Positions 47,950 through 57,055 of a stretch of DNA of 64,000 bases are shown here, one piece after another. The DNA comes from an uncultured Desulfosarcina sp. (GTDB lineage Bacteria > Desulfobacterota > Desulfobacteria > Desulfobacterales > Desulfosarcinaceae). Location: contig NZ_OY764190.1 in NCBI RefSeq assembly GCF_963668215.1, forward strand, positions 2,170,001 through 2,234,000, written 5' to 3'. Within the stretch, counting starts at the first letter, position 1; each line of letters begins with the position of its first letter. A model generated the notes under the pieces. It was not told where the DNA came from, searched no databases, and saw only the letters and a program-made list of their open reading frames with translations. The position numbers and the translations under genes were made by a program.

Positions 47950-49004
47950 AGGTAAATTTCGAAAACAGGAAGGCCCAGGACCCGACTCGCGTAAAAGGCA
48001 TGCACGTTCCCTATGCGCCTGCCAAACGCAGGGTCACACAATGGCGCTGGTACCTGATTCTTCTCCTTGTGGCCAGTCCGCTGCTTTTTTTGTTGTGGCG
48101 GATTGCGATGCCCTTGCTCATGGTTGTCGCGCCCGGATACATTTCCCTGGAAAACGTATCGATCAACAGCACCGCCAGCGGCGTTGTCGAGATGGTCCAT
48201 GTCCAGGTGGGGGATTGGGTGGCCCAGAACCAGCGTGTCATCACGCTCTATAATGCCGGCCTGGTCGAGCAACGGCAGGTCCTGCGTGCTGAACAGGATA
48301 TCCTGAAAAACGGCTCCGATGCAGGCCAAAGCGTCCTGGACGCCACATTGAAAGCCACGATACGGCTCTCCCGTGATCAGGCCGCCTACCGGAAAAAACT
48401 GCTGGACGATGTTCAATGGCTGTACGACAGGGGCGCCGCCACCATCGCCGAACTGAATCAGGCCAGGGCCCAGTACGAAAAAGCCCGCAGCGACCTTCTG
48501 CTTGCCGAGGGCGATCTGGCGGCGGCTCGTGAAAGCCGTCTGAAAGACCAATTGGGCCCCGACCGGGAGCGATCGGATCGGCTGCGGACCCTGGATGCGA
48601 AAATGCAGGTGCTCAATCACCAGATGCGGCGCTTGCAGCAGACGGTGCACAAGAGTGGACGGGTATTGGATATGTTCGTTGCGGCCGGTGAGGCGGTTTC
48701 GCCCGGAACGCCCCTGTTGGCGCTCGGGCAGACGGACAAGCCCTATGCGGTCGCCTATCTGGATCCCAAGCATTCCCGCTATGGCCGCAAGGGACAGCGG
48801 GCCAGAGTGAAGCTGCCCAACGGGCAAAAGATCCATGCCGTTGTCAGAGAAAACGCCGGTTTGACCCGCCGCATTCCTGCTGACATCAGTTCGCCCATCA
48901 ATGCCCGCGATGTCATGATCCTGGTTCCCCTGGACCTTTTAGAGCCGCTGCCTCTGGTTGAAAATGTCGATGGGCTGCCGGTGACCATCCGGTTCATCCG
49001 ATAA
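47946..49004 (+). CDS. HlyD/Alg44-like periplasmic adaptor
   Basis: 352 residues: a cytosolic start, one membrane helix (about 34-57), then a membrane-fusion-protein body with a split lipoyl domain (NSTASGVVEMVHVQVGDWV and GRVLDMFVAAGEAVSPG) flanking a long coiled coil (about 105-230), and a beta-barrel C terminus. It would bridge the synthase in the inner membrane and the TolC-like protein. Start overlaps the previous stop (ATGA). With the three genes before it, this completes an envelope-spanning export line. No ABC or RND pump is encoded here, so the GT2 probably supplies the push. Confidence 0.88.
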   Translation: MKVNFENRKAQDPTRVKGMHVPYAPAKRRVTQWRWYLILLLVASPLLFLLWRIAMPLLMVVAPGYISLENVSINSTASGVVEMVHVQVGDWVAQNQRVITLYNAGLVEQRQVLRAEQDILKNGSDAGQSVLDATLKATIRLSRDQAAYRKKLLDDVQWLYDRGAATIAELNQARAQYEKARSDLLLAEGDLAAARESRLKDQLGPDRERSDRLRTLDAKMQVLNHQMRRLQQTVHKSGRVLDMFVAAGEAVSPGTPLLALGQTDKPYAVAYLDPKHSRYGRKGQRARVKLPNGQKIHAVVRENAGLTRRIPADISSPINARDVMILVPLDLLEPLPLVENVDGLPVTIRFIR

Positions 49005-49013
49005 TGAAATCGT

Positions 49014-49035
49014 AAAAGGTCGAAATGGGCCTTTT
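49014..49035 (+). terminator. Likely terminator of the exopolysaccharide operon
   Basis: AAAAGGTC and GGCCTTTT form an 8-bp stem (one G-U) with a 6-base loop, ten bases after the stop. The U-rich side is part of the stem. On the opposite strand the same hairpin could end transcripts of the PrkA operon. Confidence 0.6.
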
Positions 49036-49043
49036 GATGTCAT

Positions 49044-49059
49044 CCCCGCGAAAGCGGGG
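49044..49059. repeat. CCCCGCGAAAGCGGGG mini-hairpin
   Basis: A 6-bp GC stem closed by a GAAA tetraloop, preceded by TCAT. This is the shape of the widespread 'CATTCCCGCGAAAGCGGGAATC' intergenic repeat; only this copy is in the window. Confidence 0.6.
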
Positions 49060-49139
49060 TAGGGGTGGAAAAATTTTTGCCCTTGCAGTCATTGAGGATT
49101 GCCCCGGGAAGGAACTGTCTGGTGATTTTTGCCAAGCTG

Positions 49140-51431
49140 TCAGGGCTTGGTGAATCTCCTGGCCAGGTCGTTGTCGATCGCGTAGATGCAGATGGCCTGG
49201 GCGCCCTGTTCCGTGTACCGGTAGCGTTTCATGAGATTGGCAATCAAAAAGGAGACGTCCTCCCTGATTTTTTTGTCGTAGGTTTTAAAATCCTCACCGG
49301 CATAGTCCTTGATCGCCCGGCGGAAATTTTCATTTTCGAGAAAAGGATCCAGCACCTTTTCCTTGAGGTTGTACTCGTAGCGATCTTTCAATGATCGGAA
49401 AAGTCGCGTTTCCACAGGCGGCATACCCGCGACCATGATCTCCTGGGTCAGGGTGCGCGAAGTATACTCTTTCTGGGTATCTTTTCTAAGATTGAGCAGT
49501 TTGATCTTTTCGATCTTTTCTCCAAGCATGCGCCGTTCGAAACCGTCCAGCATTTCCTCGGTGATGTGAAGCCGATCGTTGGTGAAGCGGCAGGTTTCCG
49601 TCGACCCGGGTTCGAAATTGACGGCGAACATATAGTTCAGGATTTCCCGGTGGATCTGCTCTTCGTTGTAGTAGTACAACGACTCCTTGACTTCCTGGAG
49701 AATGGTGAAATCGTAAAGCGTCAAAAGCGAATCCAGCAGCCCTTCCGGAATCGAGGCTTTCAACTCCTTTTGCCCGTGGAAGAAATTGCACAGCATGGCC
49801 ATGTCGATCAATTCGCCCGACTTGGCGTAGGTGGTGTAGAACGTGTTGAAGATCTTGATGGAGTCCCGACCGGATATGCCCTGGCGACCTTCGTTGGTCG
49901 ATTCTCCGATGATGCGCCGCCGCCGCATGGCGGTCAGGGCCTTGCGATCTTCTTCCGACAGCCACTCCGGGATATGGCCGGTGTAGATCTCCATCTTGAG
50001 CAGTTGGAGGTTCTTGTCGCAGTACCGGCTGTATTTTTCAGGCTCCGGAATCCATTCCAACATGGCCTCTGATCGCAGGCTCAACCGCGATGAAATAATG
50101 ACCCGGGCAAAGTTGTGCAGTACACGCGGCAAAAAGCTGTCGTCGATGTGGGCGCCGAAGACATCGCGGTAAATTTCGACTTCCGTATTCAGATCGAGGA
50201 CATAAGGGATGGTGATGTAGACGATGCGGTCGGAAAAGGACTGAAACTCCTTGATATTCTTCTTGTCTTCGGGGTTCATCACGGCCAGGAACAGGGAATT
50301 GACGCTCTCTTCGATGTCCTCCACCTTGTGCAGGCCTTCGCTGATGACGTTGTGCAGTTCGATGAGTCGTTCGATGTTGTGGGATTTGATGTCCATCAGG
50401 GCGTAGATGCCGTTGTTGGTTTTGGCGAAGGGAGAGTGGATGTAGCGGACCTGGTTGCTGTCCGAAAAGAGCTGGTTGATCATGCGTTGGAGAATTTCAT
50501 TGGTCTGGATCACCTGCTTGATCGGCCGGTCTCCCGGAGAAAAGACGCTGATGCCCCGGCCCAACCGGCGATTGAAATGGTACGGGACGGCATGCACCAT
50601 TTCGAATACCTTGGCCGGGCTTTTCAGCCGGGTGATCAGGGCATCGTAAAGGGATGTGCAAATCGTGCAGGGAAGATCGTGGAAGATCCATTCGTAGGCT
50701 TTGTCGGTAAACAGGGTATACTTGAAAGCGTTGTTGTCGAATAACTCGTCGAGAAAGCGTCTTCTCTGGGCCTTGGGGATCATCAGCAGCGGATTGTCGT
50801 GGCAGGGGCAGGGTACCTCCACGTAGGGGCTGTTGGATTTCTGTAAGGCCATGGCCCGGACGATATCGAACTGCTGCCGTTTTTCCGAACGGCTGGATCG
50901 CAGCAGGCTTTCCAGAATGGATGCCGTATCGCTGCCGCCGTCTTCCTGGGGCAACTGACCCCGGTCCAGCCGCCACACCGTTTCGTAGCGCATTCCCGCT
51001 TCCATATTGGCATACTCTTCGAATCGTTTAAGCAGATTGTTCAAAAAGGTGCTTTTGCCGCAGCCGTGGGGGCCGTCGAAGATGTAGATCTTGTTCTGCT
51101 GGGCACCCGTCCGCAGGGCTTCCACATGGTTGACCAGGCGGTTGGCGAAAAGCCGGTCGGCGAAAAAGGGGTGGTCGGCACCCTTTATAAAAAGTTCGCT
51201 GCAATCATAGCTGACGTATTGGATGGATTCCGGATCGTTGGGATATTCATCGACCCCCTCGCCCACATATTCCTTGAACAGGTCGTTAAACACCTGAAAC
51301 ACATTGCGAACGATGGCGACCGGGTTTTTTTGAACCAGGCGGAGGAACGCCTCGAAAGAGATGGGCTCGCGATGGCTGGTTTCGTCGCTTCCCGTGTCGA
51401 TGTGCCGCATGGCGTTGGAGATGTTGTCCAT
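49140..51431 (-). CDS. PrkA-family serine protein kinase, second copy
   Basis: 763 residues, longer than the usual 640 of YeaG. AAA-type P-loop GPHGCGKSTFL (about 124-134), the PrkA-typical Cys motif CPCHDNPLLMIP paired with a downstream CTIC (possible metal site), a Walker B/sensor segment LFLAVMNPEDKKN, and the C-terminal PrkA kinase-like domain. PrkA proteins phosphorylate protein targets under starvation and stress. It is last in the operon, eight bases after spoVR. It differs clearly from the first PrkA in this operon, so the two are diverged paralogues, not a recent duplication. Confidence 0.88.
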   Translation of the reverse strand: MDNISNAMRHIDTGSDETSHREPISFEAFLRLVQKNPVAIVRNVFQVFNDLFKEYVGEGVDEYPNDPESIQYVSYDCSELFIKGADHPFFADRLFANRLVNHVEALRTGAQQNKIYIFDGPHGCGKSTFLNNLLKRFEEYANMEAGMRYETVWRLDRGQLPQEDGGSDTASILESLLRSSRSEKRQQFDIVRAMALQKSNSPYVEVPCPCHDNPLLMIPKAQRRRFLDELFDNNAFKYTLFTDKAYEWIFHDLPCTICTSLYDALITRLKSPAKVFEMVHAVPYHFNRRLGRGISVFSPGDRPIKQVIQTNEILQRMINQLFSDSNQVRYIHSPFAKTNNGIYALMDIKSHNIERLIELHNVISEGLHKVEDIEESVNSLFLAVMNPEDKKNIKEFQSFSDRIVYITIPYVLDLNTEVEIYRDVFGAHIDDSFLPRVLHNFARVIISSRLSLRSEAMLEWIPEPEKYSRYCDKNLQLLKMEIYTGHIPEWLSEEDRKALTAMRRRRIIGESTNEGRQGISGRDSIKIFNTFYTTYAKSGELIDMAMLCNFFHGQKELKASIPEGLLDSLLTLYDFTILQEVKESLYYYNEEQIHREILNYMFAVNFEPGSTETCRFTNDRLHITEEMLDGFERRMLGEKIEKIKLLNLRKDTQKEYTSRTLTQEIMVAGMPPVETRLFRSLKDRYEYNLKEKVLDPFLENENFRRAIKDYAGEDFKTYDKKIREDVSFLIANLMKRYRYTEQGAQAICIYAIDNDLARRFTKP

Positions 51432-51438
51432 GGCTGTC

Positions 51439-53091
51439 CTAAATAACCTTTTTGCTGAGCTTGCGATCCTTCATCATATAACGCACCCGCTGCCATTTGA
51501 TTTCCCGGGGCTTCTGCGCTTCGGTCGGCGGTGCGGGCATCCCGGGAATAGCGGGCAAAATCTGGGGTTGCGGCGTCGGGACCACTTCCATGGTCTCCAG
51601 TTCCACCGCACCGCCCCACAGGTATTCGATCCCCAGCATGGTATTGGCAATGTATTCGGTGAGCAGGGGCTTGCCCTCGAAGCGGTGGGTCAGACAGATG
51701 CCGTTGTCCCCGGTTTTGTTCAGATCGATTTCGATGCACGGCGGGTGGTACAGGGCATCCATGAGCATCTCCCGGTAATCGTCGGCATTGCGGCTTTTGA
51801 CATAATATTCCCAAACCATTTTTTTCTGGTTCAGCCGCCGGCCGGCGACAAAAAGCTTGTTGGCCGTGACGAAATCCTGGTTCACGAAGCTGTTGATGAA
51901 GGTAAAGTCCGAAAAATTCTCACGAATGTCGAAGATAAACGCCCTGCCGCGGCCGGTTTTGGCATCGAAGTTTTTGCGTTTTTCGGCATGGGTCAATTGT
52001 TGGTATGCCCAGGAGATGCGCCCCTTTTCAGCCATTTCTTCTAAAAAATAGAAAAGCCGCATGCCTAATGCATAAGGGTTCAGCCCCACACGGGGCATGG
52101 CTGTCACACCGGCGTTGACCCGGGCAAAATCCACCTCGTGTCCTTGGATGCGGTCGTCCTGCATGTACAGGGTTTCATGCCAGTAGGAGGCCCAGCCCTC
52201 GTTCATGATTTTGGTTCGGATCTGGGGCTGGAAAAACAGCGCCGTTTTTCGGACGATCTGCATCACCATCAACATCCACCGGTTTTCCTCGCGACGAAGT
52301 TTTTTGGAGTTCTCCATGATGAATTCCAGCAGATCCCGGGGCTTCCTTTTTTTCGTTTCCTGGTGTTTTTTGAACAGATTGCCGAACTCGGGACGCCTGC
52401 GGTCGATCCTTGCAAAAAAGGTCTGCTCGCCCAGCAGCGGATCTTCCCGGATACAGGCGTTGTATTCCTCTAAGGCCTTGATGTATTTGCCGATATTGAC
52501 TTTGGCGATTTCCTGCAGATAGACATCGAAATAGAAATTGACCTTTTCGGAGATATTGGCATCCGGTTCGGAAAAGATCGACGACAACATTCCGTGATAA
52601 CCGACGAGGTTGTCGATTCCGCGGGTGAACTCGATTACGTAATCCACCCAGCGTCCCTGTTCGGTGCGCAGCCTGGCGATGGTGCGTTTGTCGGAAAGCG
52701 CTTCGCCGTTGAAATCGTAGTCCCAGGTGTGCCGGAAGTAGAGGTTGTTCTGGAAAAAATCGATATGCGCCAGCACGTGATAGAAGATCATCACGTTTAG
52801 CCAGTCCGGATTGTTGTCGTTGTAAAAAGAGATCGCCGGGCGGGTGTTGATCACCGTTTCGTAAGGATTGCCGGGGTAGAGTTCGTACTTGCCCTTTTCT
52901 TTGAGGACCTCCACATCCTGGACCCAGTAGTCGTATAGGGTCGGGATCATCATCTTGGGGGAAAGTTCGATCAGGTCCCGATTGGTGACGATGTATTCCA
53001 GGCTTTCTTCTTCGAAACGCAGCCCGGCATCAAGGGCCCGCAGCTTGCAGCCCTCCATGATGGTCTTGGTATGCTGGTCGATCAGTTCCAT
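51439..53091 (-). CDS. SpoVR family protein
   Basis: 550 residues matching SpoVR/YcgB. Conserved features are YHVLAHIDFFQNNLYF, NEGWASYWHETLYMQ and the NPYALGMRLFYFLEE helix, and YYVKSRNADDYREML near the end. In Bacillus it acts in spore cortex formation, but homologues occur in many non-sporulating bacteria beside PrkA and YeaH; the biochemical role is unknown. Here no sporulation gene is present. It lies 24 bases after yeaH and eight before the second PrkA. Confidence 0.94.
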   Translation of the reverse strand: MELIDQHTKTIMEGCKLRALDAGLRFEEESLEYIVTNRDLIELSPKMMIPTLYDYWVQDVEVLKEKGKYELYPGNPYETVINTRPAISFYNDNNPDWLNVMIFYHVLAHIDFFQNNLYFRHTWDYDFNGEALSDKRTIARLRTEQGRWVDYVIEFTRGIDNLVGYHGMLSSIFSEPDANISEKVNFYFDVYLQEIAKVNIGKYIKALEEYNACIREDPLLGEQTFFARIDRRRPEFGNLFKKHQETKKRKPRDLLEFIMENSKKLRREENRWMLMVMQIVRKTALFFQPQIRTKIMNEGWASYWHETLYMQDDRIQGHEVDFARVNAGVTAMPRVGLNPYALGMRLFYFLEEMAEKGRISWAYQQLTHAEKRKNFDAKTGRGRAFIFDIRENFSDFTFINSFVNQDFVTANKLFVAGRRLNQKKMVWEYYVKSRNADDYREMLMDALYHPPCIEIDLNKTGDNGICLTHRFEGKPLLTEYIANTMLGIEYLWGGAVELETMEVVPTPQPQILPAIPGMPAPPTEAQKPREIKWQRVRYMMKDRKLSKKVI

Positions 53092-53115
53092 AGGTAATCC
53101 GTTTTAACGTGGCCT

Positions 53116-54510
53116 TCAGGAGATCAGCCGTTTGATCCCCTCGATCAGCCGCGGTTCATCCGCGCTTTCGTGGAGTACGTCCAGGCGAATGAGGTTGGGG
53201 TGTTTTTCGAGCAGTTGAGATTTTTTCAGGTAGCGCTCCACCTCCGTCCGGTTCTCGGAGCCGCCCCCATGTTCGGCTACGGTCACCCCGATGCGGTTGG
53301 CGTACTTCATCATTTCGCGCAAGGCCGGAATGGCTTTTTTACCTTCCGTGTCCCAGTCGTCGCCGTCGGTGCCGTGAAACACGTAGATGTTATTGTCCGC
53401 CGCCAGGTTTTCCTCTTTTACGATCTGGTTTACCTTCTCGTAGGCGGAAAACACCTGAGTGCCGCCGGCGACTTTGGAATTGTAGTAGGTATAAAAATCC
53501 TCGACCTCTTTGGCTTCGGTGTCATGAAGGATGAACCGGGATTCCACCTGATTGGCATACTGGTACAGCAGCCAGCTGTAGATGAGCACGTGCTGAGTGA
53601 CCACCAGTTCGGTGGCCTTTCCGGCCATGGAGCCGGAATAGTCCCTGAGAAAAAAGACCACCGCCTGGGACTCGAAATCCTTTTCCTTGGAAAGGATGCG
53701 GTAAATCTTGTCCCGGGGGGAAATAATGAGCTGCGATGGATCGATATCCGTCATATCCGGGAGATTGCCCAGATGAATATTGGTCTCGATGATCTCCCGC
53801 AAGGTGGCCTTTTTATCCAAGACTTGGCCAAACCCCCGGTTGCGGTCGGTCATGTCGTACGTGTAGCGGGTCAAAGAGCGCTTTTTGCCCTTGTCTTTCA
53901 GATTGGGCAGTTCGAACTGTTCGGTGAGAATCCTGCCCAGATCGTAGGCCGAAGACTCCATTTCATGCTGGCCGCCCTCGCCTTCGCCCGGCCCCCCGGC
54001 GCCGGCCTGATCGGGGTCACGGACGGGCTGTTCCCCGATGACTTCCCCTTCTTCGCCGTCGCCGCTGCCGCCCTGCCCCTGTCCCTCCTCCTGATCGGTG
54101 AAACGGGGATCATGGATGAATTTCTCCTCCACGGTGGTGGGCACCACCACCACCTTGCCCTTGCCGGCCCTGCCGGGTTTGATCATCTTGCCGACCCGGA
54201 TTTTACGGGGAAAGCCGTCCTTTTCCCGCTGGCGGTCTTTTTCGAGCAATTCGTCGATGGAGCGGATGTGGCTGACGTAGTATCCCCGGGGCTGGGCCAT
54301 GGCCTGCAGGAACATCAGGTCATTGTGGTCGTACAGGTTGATCAGCCGAACCTCGCCGCTGTCGGTGCGCACCAGGGCCATGTCCCCGACAACCGCGGGC
54401 AGCTCGTGGGTCCGGTCGTCGTTAAGTTCCAGGAGAATTTTTCCCTCCTGCTCGGCGGACAGGCCGGCTCTTTTCAGGGACTGGTATATTTTTTTCAGGT
54501 CGGCTTTCAT
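53116..54510 (-). CDS. yeaH: DUF444 protein, YeaH-like (VWA fold)
   Basis: 464 residues from the ATG at 54510; the frame extends upstream but that part runs into the palindrome region and lacks a ribosome binding site. The C-terminal half has a von Willebrand A-type fold with a MIDAS-like motif, FFLRDYSGSMAG (DxSxS), and later YVFHGTDGDDWD. A Gly/Glu-rich acidic linker (EEGQGQGGSGDGEEGE) divides the halves. YeaH is the standard partner of the PrkA kinase YeaG. Confidence 0.93.
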   Translation of the reverse strand: MKADLKKIYQSLKRAGLSAEQEGKILLELNDDRTHELPAVVGDMALVRTDSGEVRLINLYDHNDLMFLQAMAQPRGYYVSHIRSIDELLEKDRQREKDGFPRKIRVGKMIKPGRAGKGKVVVVPTTVEEKFIHDPRFTDQEEGQGQGGSGDGEEGEVIGEQPVRDPDQAGAGGPGEGEGGQHEMESSAYDLGRILTEQFELPNLKDKGKKRSLTRYTYDMTDRNRGFGQVLDKKATLREIIETNIHLGNLPDMTDIDPSQLIISPRDKIYRILSKEKDFESQAVVFFLRDYSGSMAGKATELVVTQHVLIYSWLLYQYANQVESRFILHDTEAKEVEDFYTYYNSKVAGGTQVFSAYEKVNQIVKEENLAADNNIYVFHGTDGDDWDTEGKKAIPALREMMKYANRIGVTVAEHGGGSENRTEVERYLKKSQLLEKHPNLIRLDVLHESADEPRLIEGIKRLIS

Positions 54511-54563
54511 GTTGTGTAAGAACCCAAACTTACATTGCGACACAAAAAGCATAGTATTGAGAC

Positions 54564-54709
54564 AAATGTTCGTCCACAAATGGTAGATTTCGGCTCAGGC
54601 CAAGGCCGCAGCGAGGTCGAAACCGCAGGCGTAGCAGCGCTACGTTGAGGATTTCGGCCGAGTGAGAACGCCGGCCTGGGCCGAAAGATGCCGTTTGTGG
54701 CGAACATTT
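54564..54709. repeat. 146-bp imperfect palindrome between prkA and yeaH
   Basis: Outer arms AAATGTTCG-CCACAAA and TTTGTGG-CGAACATTT pair (one extra T on the left). Inside, TTTCGGCTCAGGCC pairs with GGCCTGGGCCGAAA, and the centre holds GTAGCAGCGCTAC, itself a palindrome. It fills the gap inside the operon and its right arm touches the first prkA stop codon. No coding capacity. Confidence 0.8.
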
Positions 54710-56769
54710 TAATTTTCATCTTCCTGTGTACAAAAATACTCGATCGTCTTCTGCGCACACGTCCGGCAGTAGCCCAGCTTGTTGAGCATGGTGTCCACCA
54801 TGCGGTCGTAGAGCTTCTGGTTTTCCTCGTTGGTGCGGTTGGCCAAAGCGCCGATGAGGCTGCCGGCGCCGGCGATGTCCGATTTCAGGCGGACATCGGT
54901 GACCGCTTTCACCAGTTCCAGGTTGTCCATGAAGTCATAGTCCGGGTTCACGGAGATCTTCTGCCCGTAAATTTTGCGGATGGAGGTTCGGAAAGTTTCG
55001 GTTTGTTCGGATGTTTTCAATCCCAGGCGCTCCTCGACGCTTTTGATGTAGCGTTCGTCGATTTTCAGCGCCCGCAGCTCGCCGGTCTGGGGATCCTTGT
55101 ATTTCCACATTTTGTCCGGGCCCAAGTCCTCGGCATCGATGCCGATGATCATGTTGACATAGTTCATCACGTCCTTGCGGATGGCCAGCGGTTCATCCAT
55201 GTAGGCATTGAACATCTCCGTCATGATGCGTTCCCGGTAAAGCCCCTTGGCCGTCTTGAGATCCTCCAGATATTTGGCCCGGTCATTGGCCTCGGTGACG
55301 TAGTCCAGAACGATGCGCTCCAGGGCCTTGAAGATGTCGTGGGCGAACATGCATTTGCCTTCGTTGGTCTCCGAGCTTTCGATGAGCAGCTGGATGGCCC
55401 GGCCCAGGTTGCGCTGCCCCATCCCCTTCTGGCCGAACCGTTTGGTGATGTCCGGGTCCTGGTTGAGGGTGTCGATGACTTCCGCCAGGGTTTTGATGCT
55501 TTTTTCTCCGGCCACTTCGCCGGCGGCCAGCTTCATGGTTTCGATGGGCGTGAGCTTTTCCGAGCGGGCCAGGCGGGTGAGCACCACGGCCACGGAGACG
55601 GCATAGTTAAGGTTGGGGTCCTGGTGCAGGTATTCGCGGTTCAAGGTGGTGCGGGTCTCGCTGCCGATGGCGTAATTGGTCAGGTCTTTTTGCAGCTTGT
55701 AGTTGGTGTTGTGGGAAACATAGCAGATGCGGCAGCGGTCGACGATGGGGGCTTCTTCCTTTTCGGCCAGGAAACGGTTGAATTCGGAATTGTTGCTGGT
55801 GGCGATGATCAGGGTGTCGATGGGCCACTTGTACCCGTCGATCTCGATGTTGCGGTTCTGGATGACCCCCAGATAGACCTGAACCAGATCTTTTTTATTC
55901 TTGAAGATCTCGTCGGCGAAATGCACCCCGCCGCCGGCCACCCGGGCCAGGGCGCCGCGGCGCAGATCGAAGCGATAGGGGTTGTTGGTCTCCGCAATGT
56001 GCAGCAGCCGCTGGATGGATTCCTCACCCAGAAGATCCACGGCCGAGGATGTGATCTTGTCCTTGGCCGGATACTTGCCGGTGACGGTGCCCAGGCTTTC
56101 GGTCATGGGGACCGGAACGATTTCGACGAATTCGAGCATGGCCGCCAGATCGCCGCCCGTATAATTCCGGAGGTCGTTCCAGATGAAAGCGCTGCAGGCC
56201 CCCAGCGGGCGGTAGTCCACCCAGAGGTTTTCGATCTCGTTTTCGGAAAAGCCGATATCGCGGGATAAAAAACTGCGGCAGGCGTCCGGATCGTCTTCGA
56301 TGTTCATCCCCAGGATCATGGGATCCTCATAGGTCTGGGATTCGATGGCGGTGATTTTCCCATATCCGCCGAGTTTGTCCAGGCCGGTAAACCGGAAGGA
56401 ATACTTGCGATTGGCTTCCTGGGACAAAAAACTTCTGTAGTGATTGCAGATATACTCCACCAGAAAGGTTTTCCCGTTGCCCGGCTCGCCTACCAGCACA
56501 AAGGCCATTTCCTTGGAGGAGCCGTTTTCGGCGGCATCTTTGACGTAGGAAACGAAGCTGTTGATCTCGTCGTACATCCCGATGATATGCTTTTTGCCGG
56601 TGCGGAAAAGGCTGAAATCGTAGGTAGTTTTGCCGTTGACGACCACTTTTTGGATCTCGCTTTCCAGGATCATGCGGGCCACACCCTGAAAGGCGTTTTC
56701 AAAACAGCGTTTTCCCTCCTTGACTTCGATCAGGTGCCGGTGGAGCGCCGAAGTGTTCTTGTTTCCCAT
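54709..56769 (-). CDS. prkA: PrkA-family serine protein kinase, first copy
   Basis: 686 residues. P-loop GEPGNGKTFLVEYI near residue 93, the PrkA AAA region with LVQVYLGVIQNRNIEIDGYKWPIDTLIIATSNNSEF (Walker B/sensor, in parts), and a C-terminal domain (MFNAYMDEPLAIRKDVMNYV, then TNEENQKLYDRMVDTMLNKLGY) that matches the YeaG C terminus well. A short Cys pair, YCRTC, lies near the end. AGGGGGA precedes the ATG. It heads the four-gene stress operon, with its own promoter about 150 bases upstream. Confidence 0.93.
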   Translation of the reverse strand: MGNKNTSALHRHLIEVKEGKRCFENAFQGVARMILESEIQKVVVNGKTTYDFSLFRTGKKHIIGMYDEINSFVSYVKDAAENGSSKEMAFVLVGEPGNGKTFLVEYICNHYRSFLSQEANRKYSFRFTGLDKLGGYGKITAIESQTYEDPMILGMNIEDDPDACRSFLSRDIGFSENEIENLWVDYRPLGACSAFIWNDLRNYTGGDLAAMLEFVEIVPVPMTESLGTVTGKYPAKDKITSSAVDLLGEESIQRLLHIAETNNPYRFDLRRGALARVAGGGVHFADEIFKNKKDLVQVYLGVIQNRNIEIDGYKWPIDTLIIATSNNSEFNRFLAEKEEAPIVDRCRICYVSHNTNYKLQKDLTNYAIGSETRTTLNREYLHQDPNLNYAVSVAVVLTRLARSEKLTPIETMKLAAGEVAGEKSIKTLAEVIDTLNQDPDITKRFGQKGMGQRNLGRAIQLLIESSETNEGKCMFAHDIFKALERIVLDYVTEANDRAKYLEDLKTAKGLYRERIMTEMFNAYMDEPLAIRKDVMNYVNMIIGIDAEDLGPDKMWKYKDPQTGELRALKIDERYIKSVEERLGLKTSEQTETFRTSIRKIYGQKISVNPDYDFMDNLELVKAVTDVRLKSDIAGAGSLIGALANRTNEENQKLYDRMVDTMLNKLGYCRTCAQKTIEYFCTQEDEN

Positions 56770-56834
56770 GATTTCCCCCTAATGGTTGAATAACAGGTGG
56801 AGCAAATGGTGGAACGGGTTCATGCTGAATCGGA

Positions 56835-56920
56835 AGCAATGGAATCTTGCAGCAATGAAAGAGGGGCTCTCGACAGTTGTGCGAAAACAACTTGAGGATT
56901 CGAACGAGAATTCCATTGCT
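56835..56920 (-). repeat. 11-bp inverted repeat in the prkA leader
   Basis: AGCAATGGAAT (56835-56845) and ATTCCATTGCT (56910-56920) are perfect inverted copies 64 bases apart. If transcription starts near 56922, the 5' end of the leader RNA would pair with a site about 65 nt before the prkA ATG. Confidence 0.6.
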
Positions 56921-56928
56921 CTAATTTG

Positions 56929-56956
56929 AGTATAGCATCCTGCCGTCAAACTGCAA
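56929..56956 (-). promoter_or_regulatory. Predicted promoter of the prkA operon
   Basis: On the minus strand TTGCAG, 16 bases, TATACT. The -10 matches consensus at five of six positions, the -35 at three. It gives a leader of about 150 nt. Confidence 0.45.
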
Positions 56957-56997
56957 CCGGTAAAAACCAGGCCTTGCTGACAGACATGGAGCCGGTA

Positions 56998-57039
56998 TTG
57001 ACAGGACATGAACAAAACTGGTATGACCTCTTACCAGTT
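56998..57039 (+). promoter_or_regulatory. fadR promoter with overlapping operator
   Basis: A consensus -35 TTGACA (56998-57003) is followed after 18 bases by TATGAC (57022-57027). Overlapping the -10 is AACTGGTA-8-TACCAGTT (57016-57039), a perfect 8-bp palindrome. The 17-mer at 57016-57032 matches the E. coli FadR site ATCTGGTACGACCAGAT at about 12 positions. The arrangement predicts autorepression relieved by acyl-CoA. Confidence 0.65.
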
Positions 57040-57055
57040 GGTTAAGGAGGCTTTC

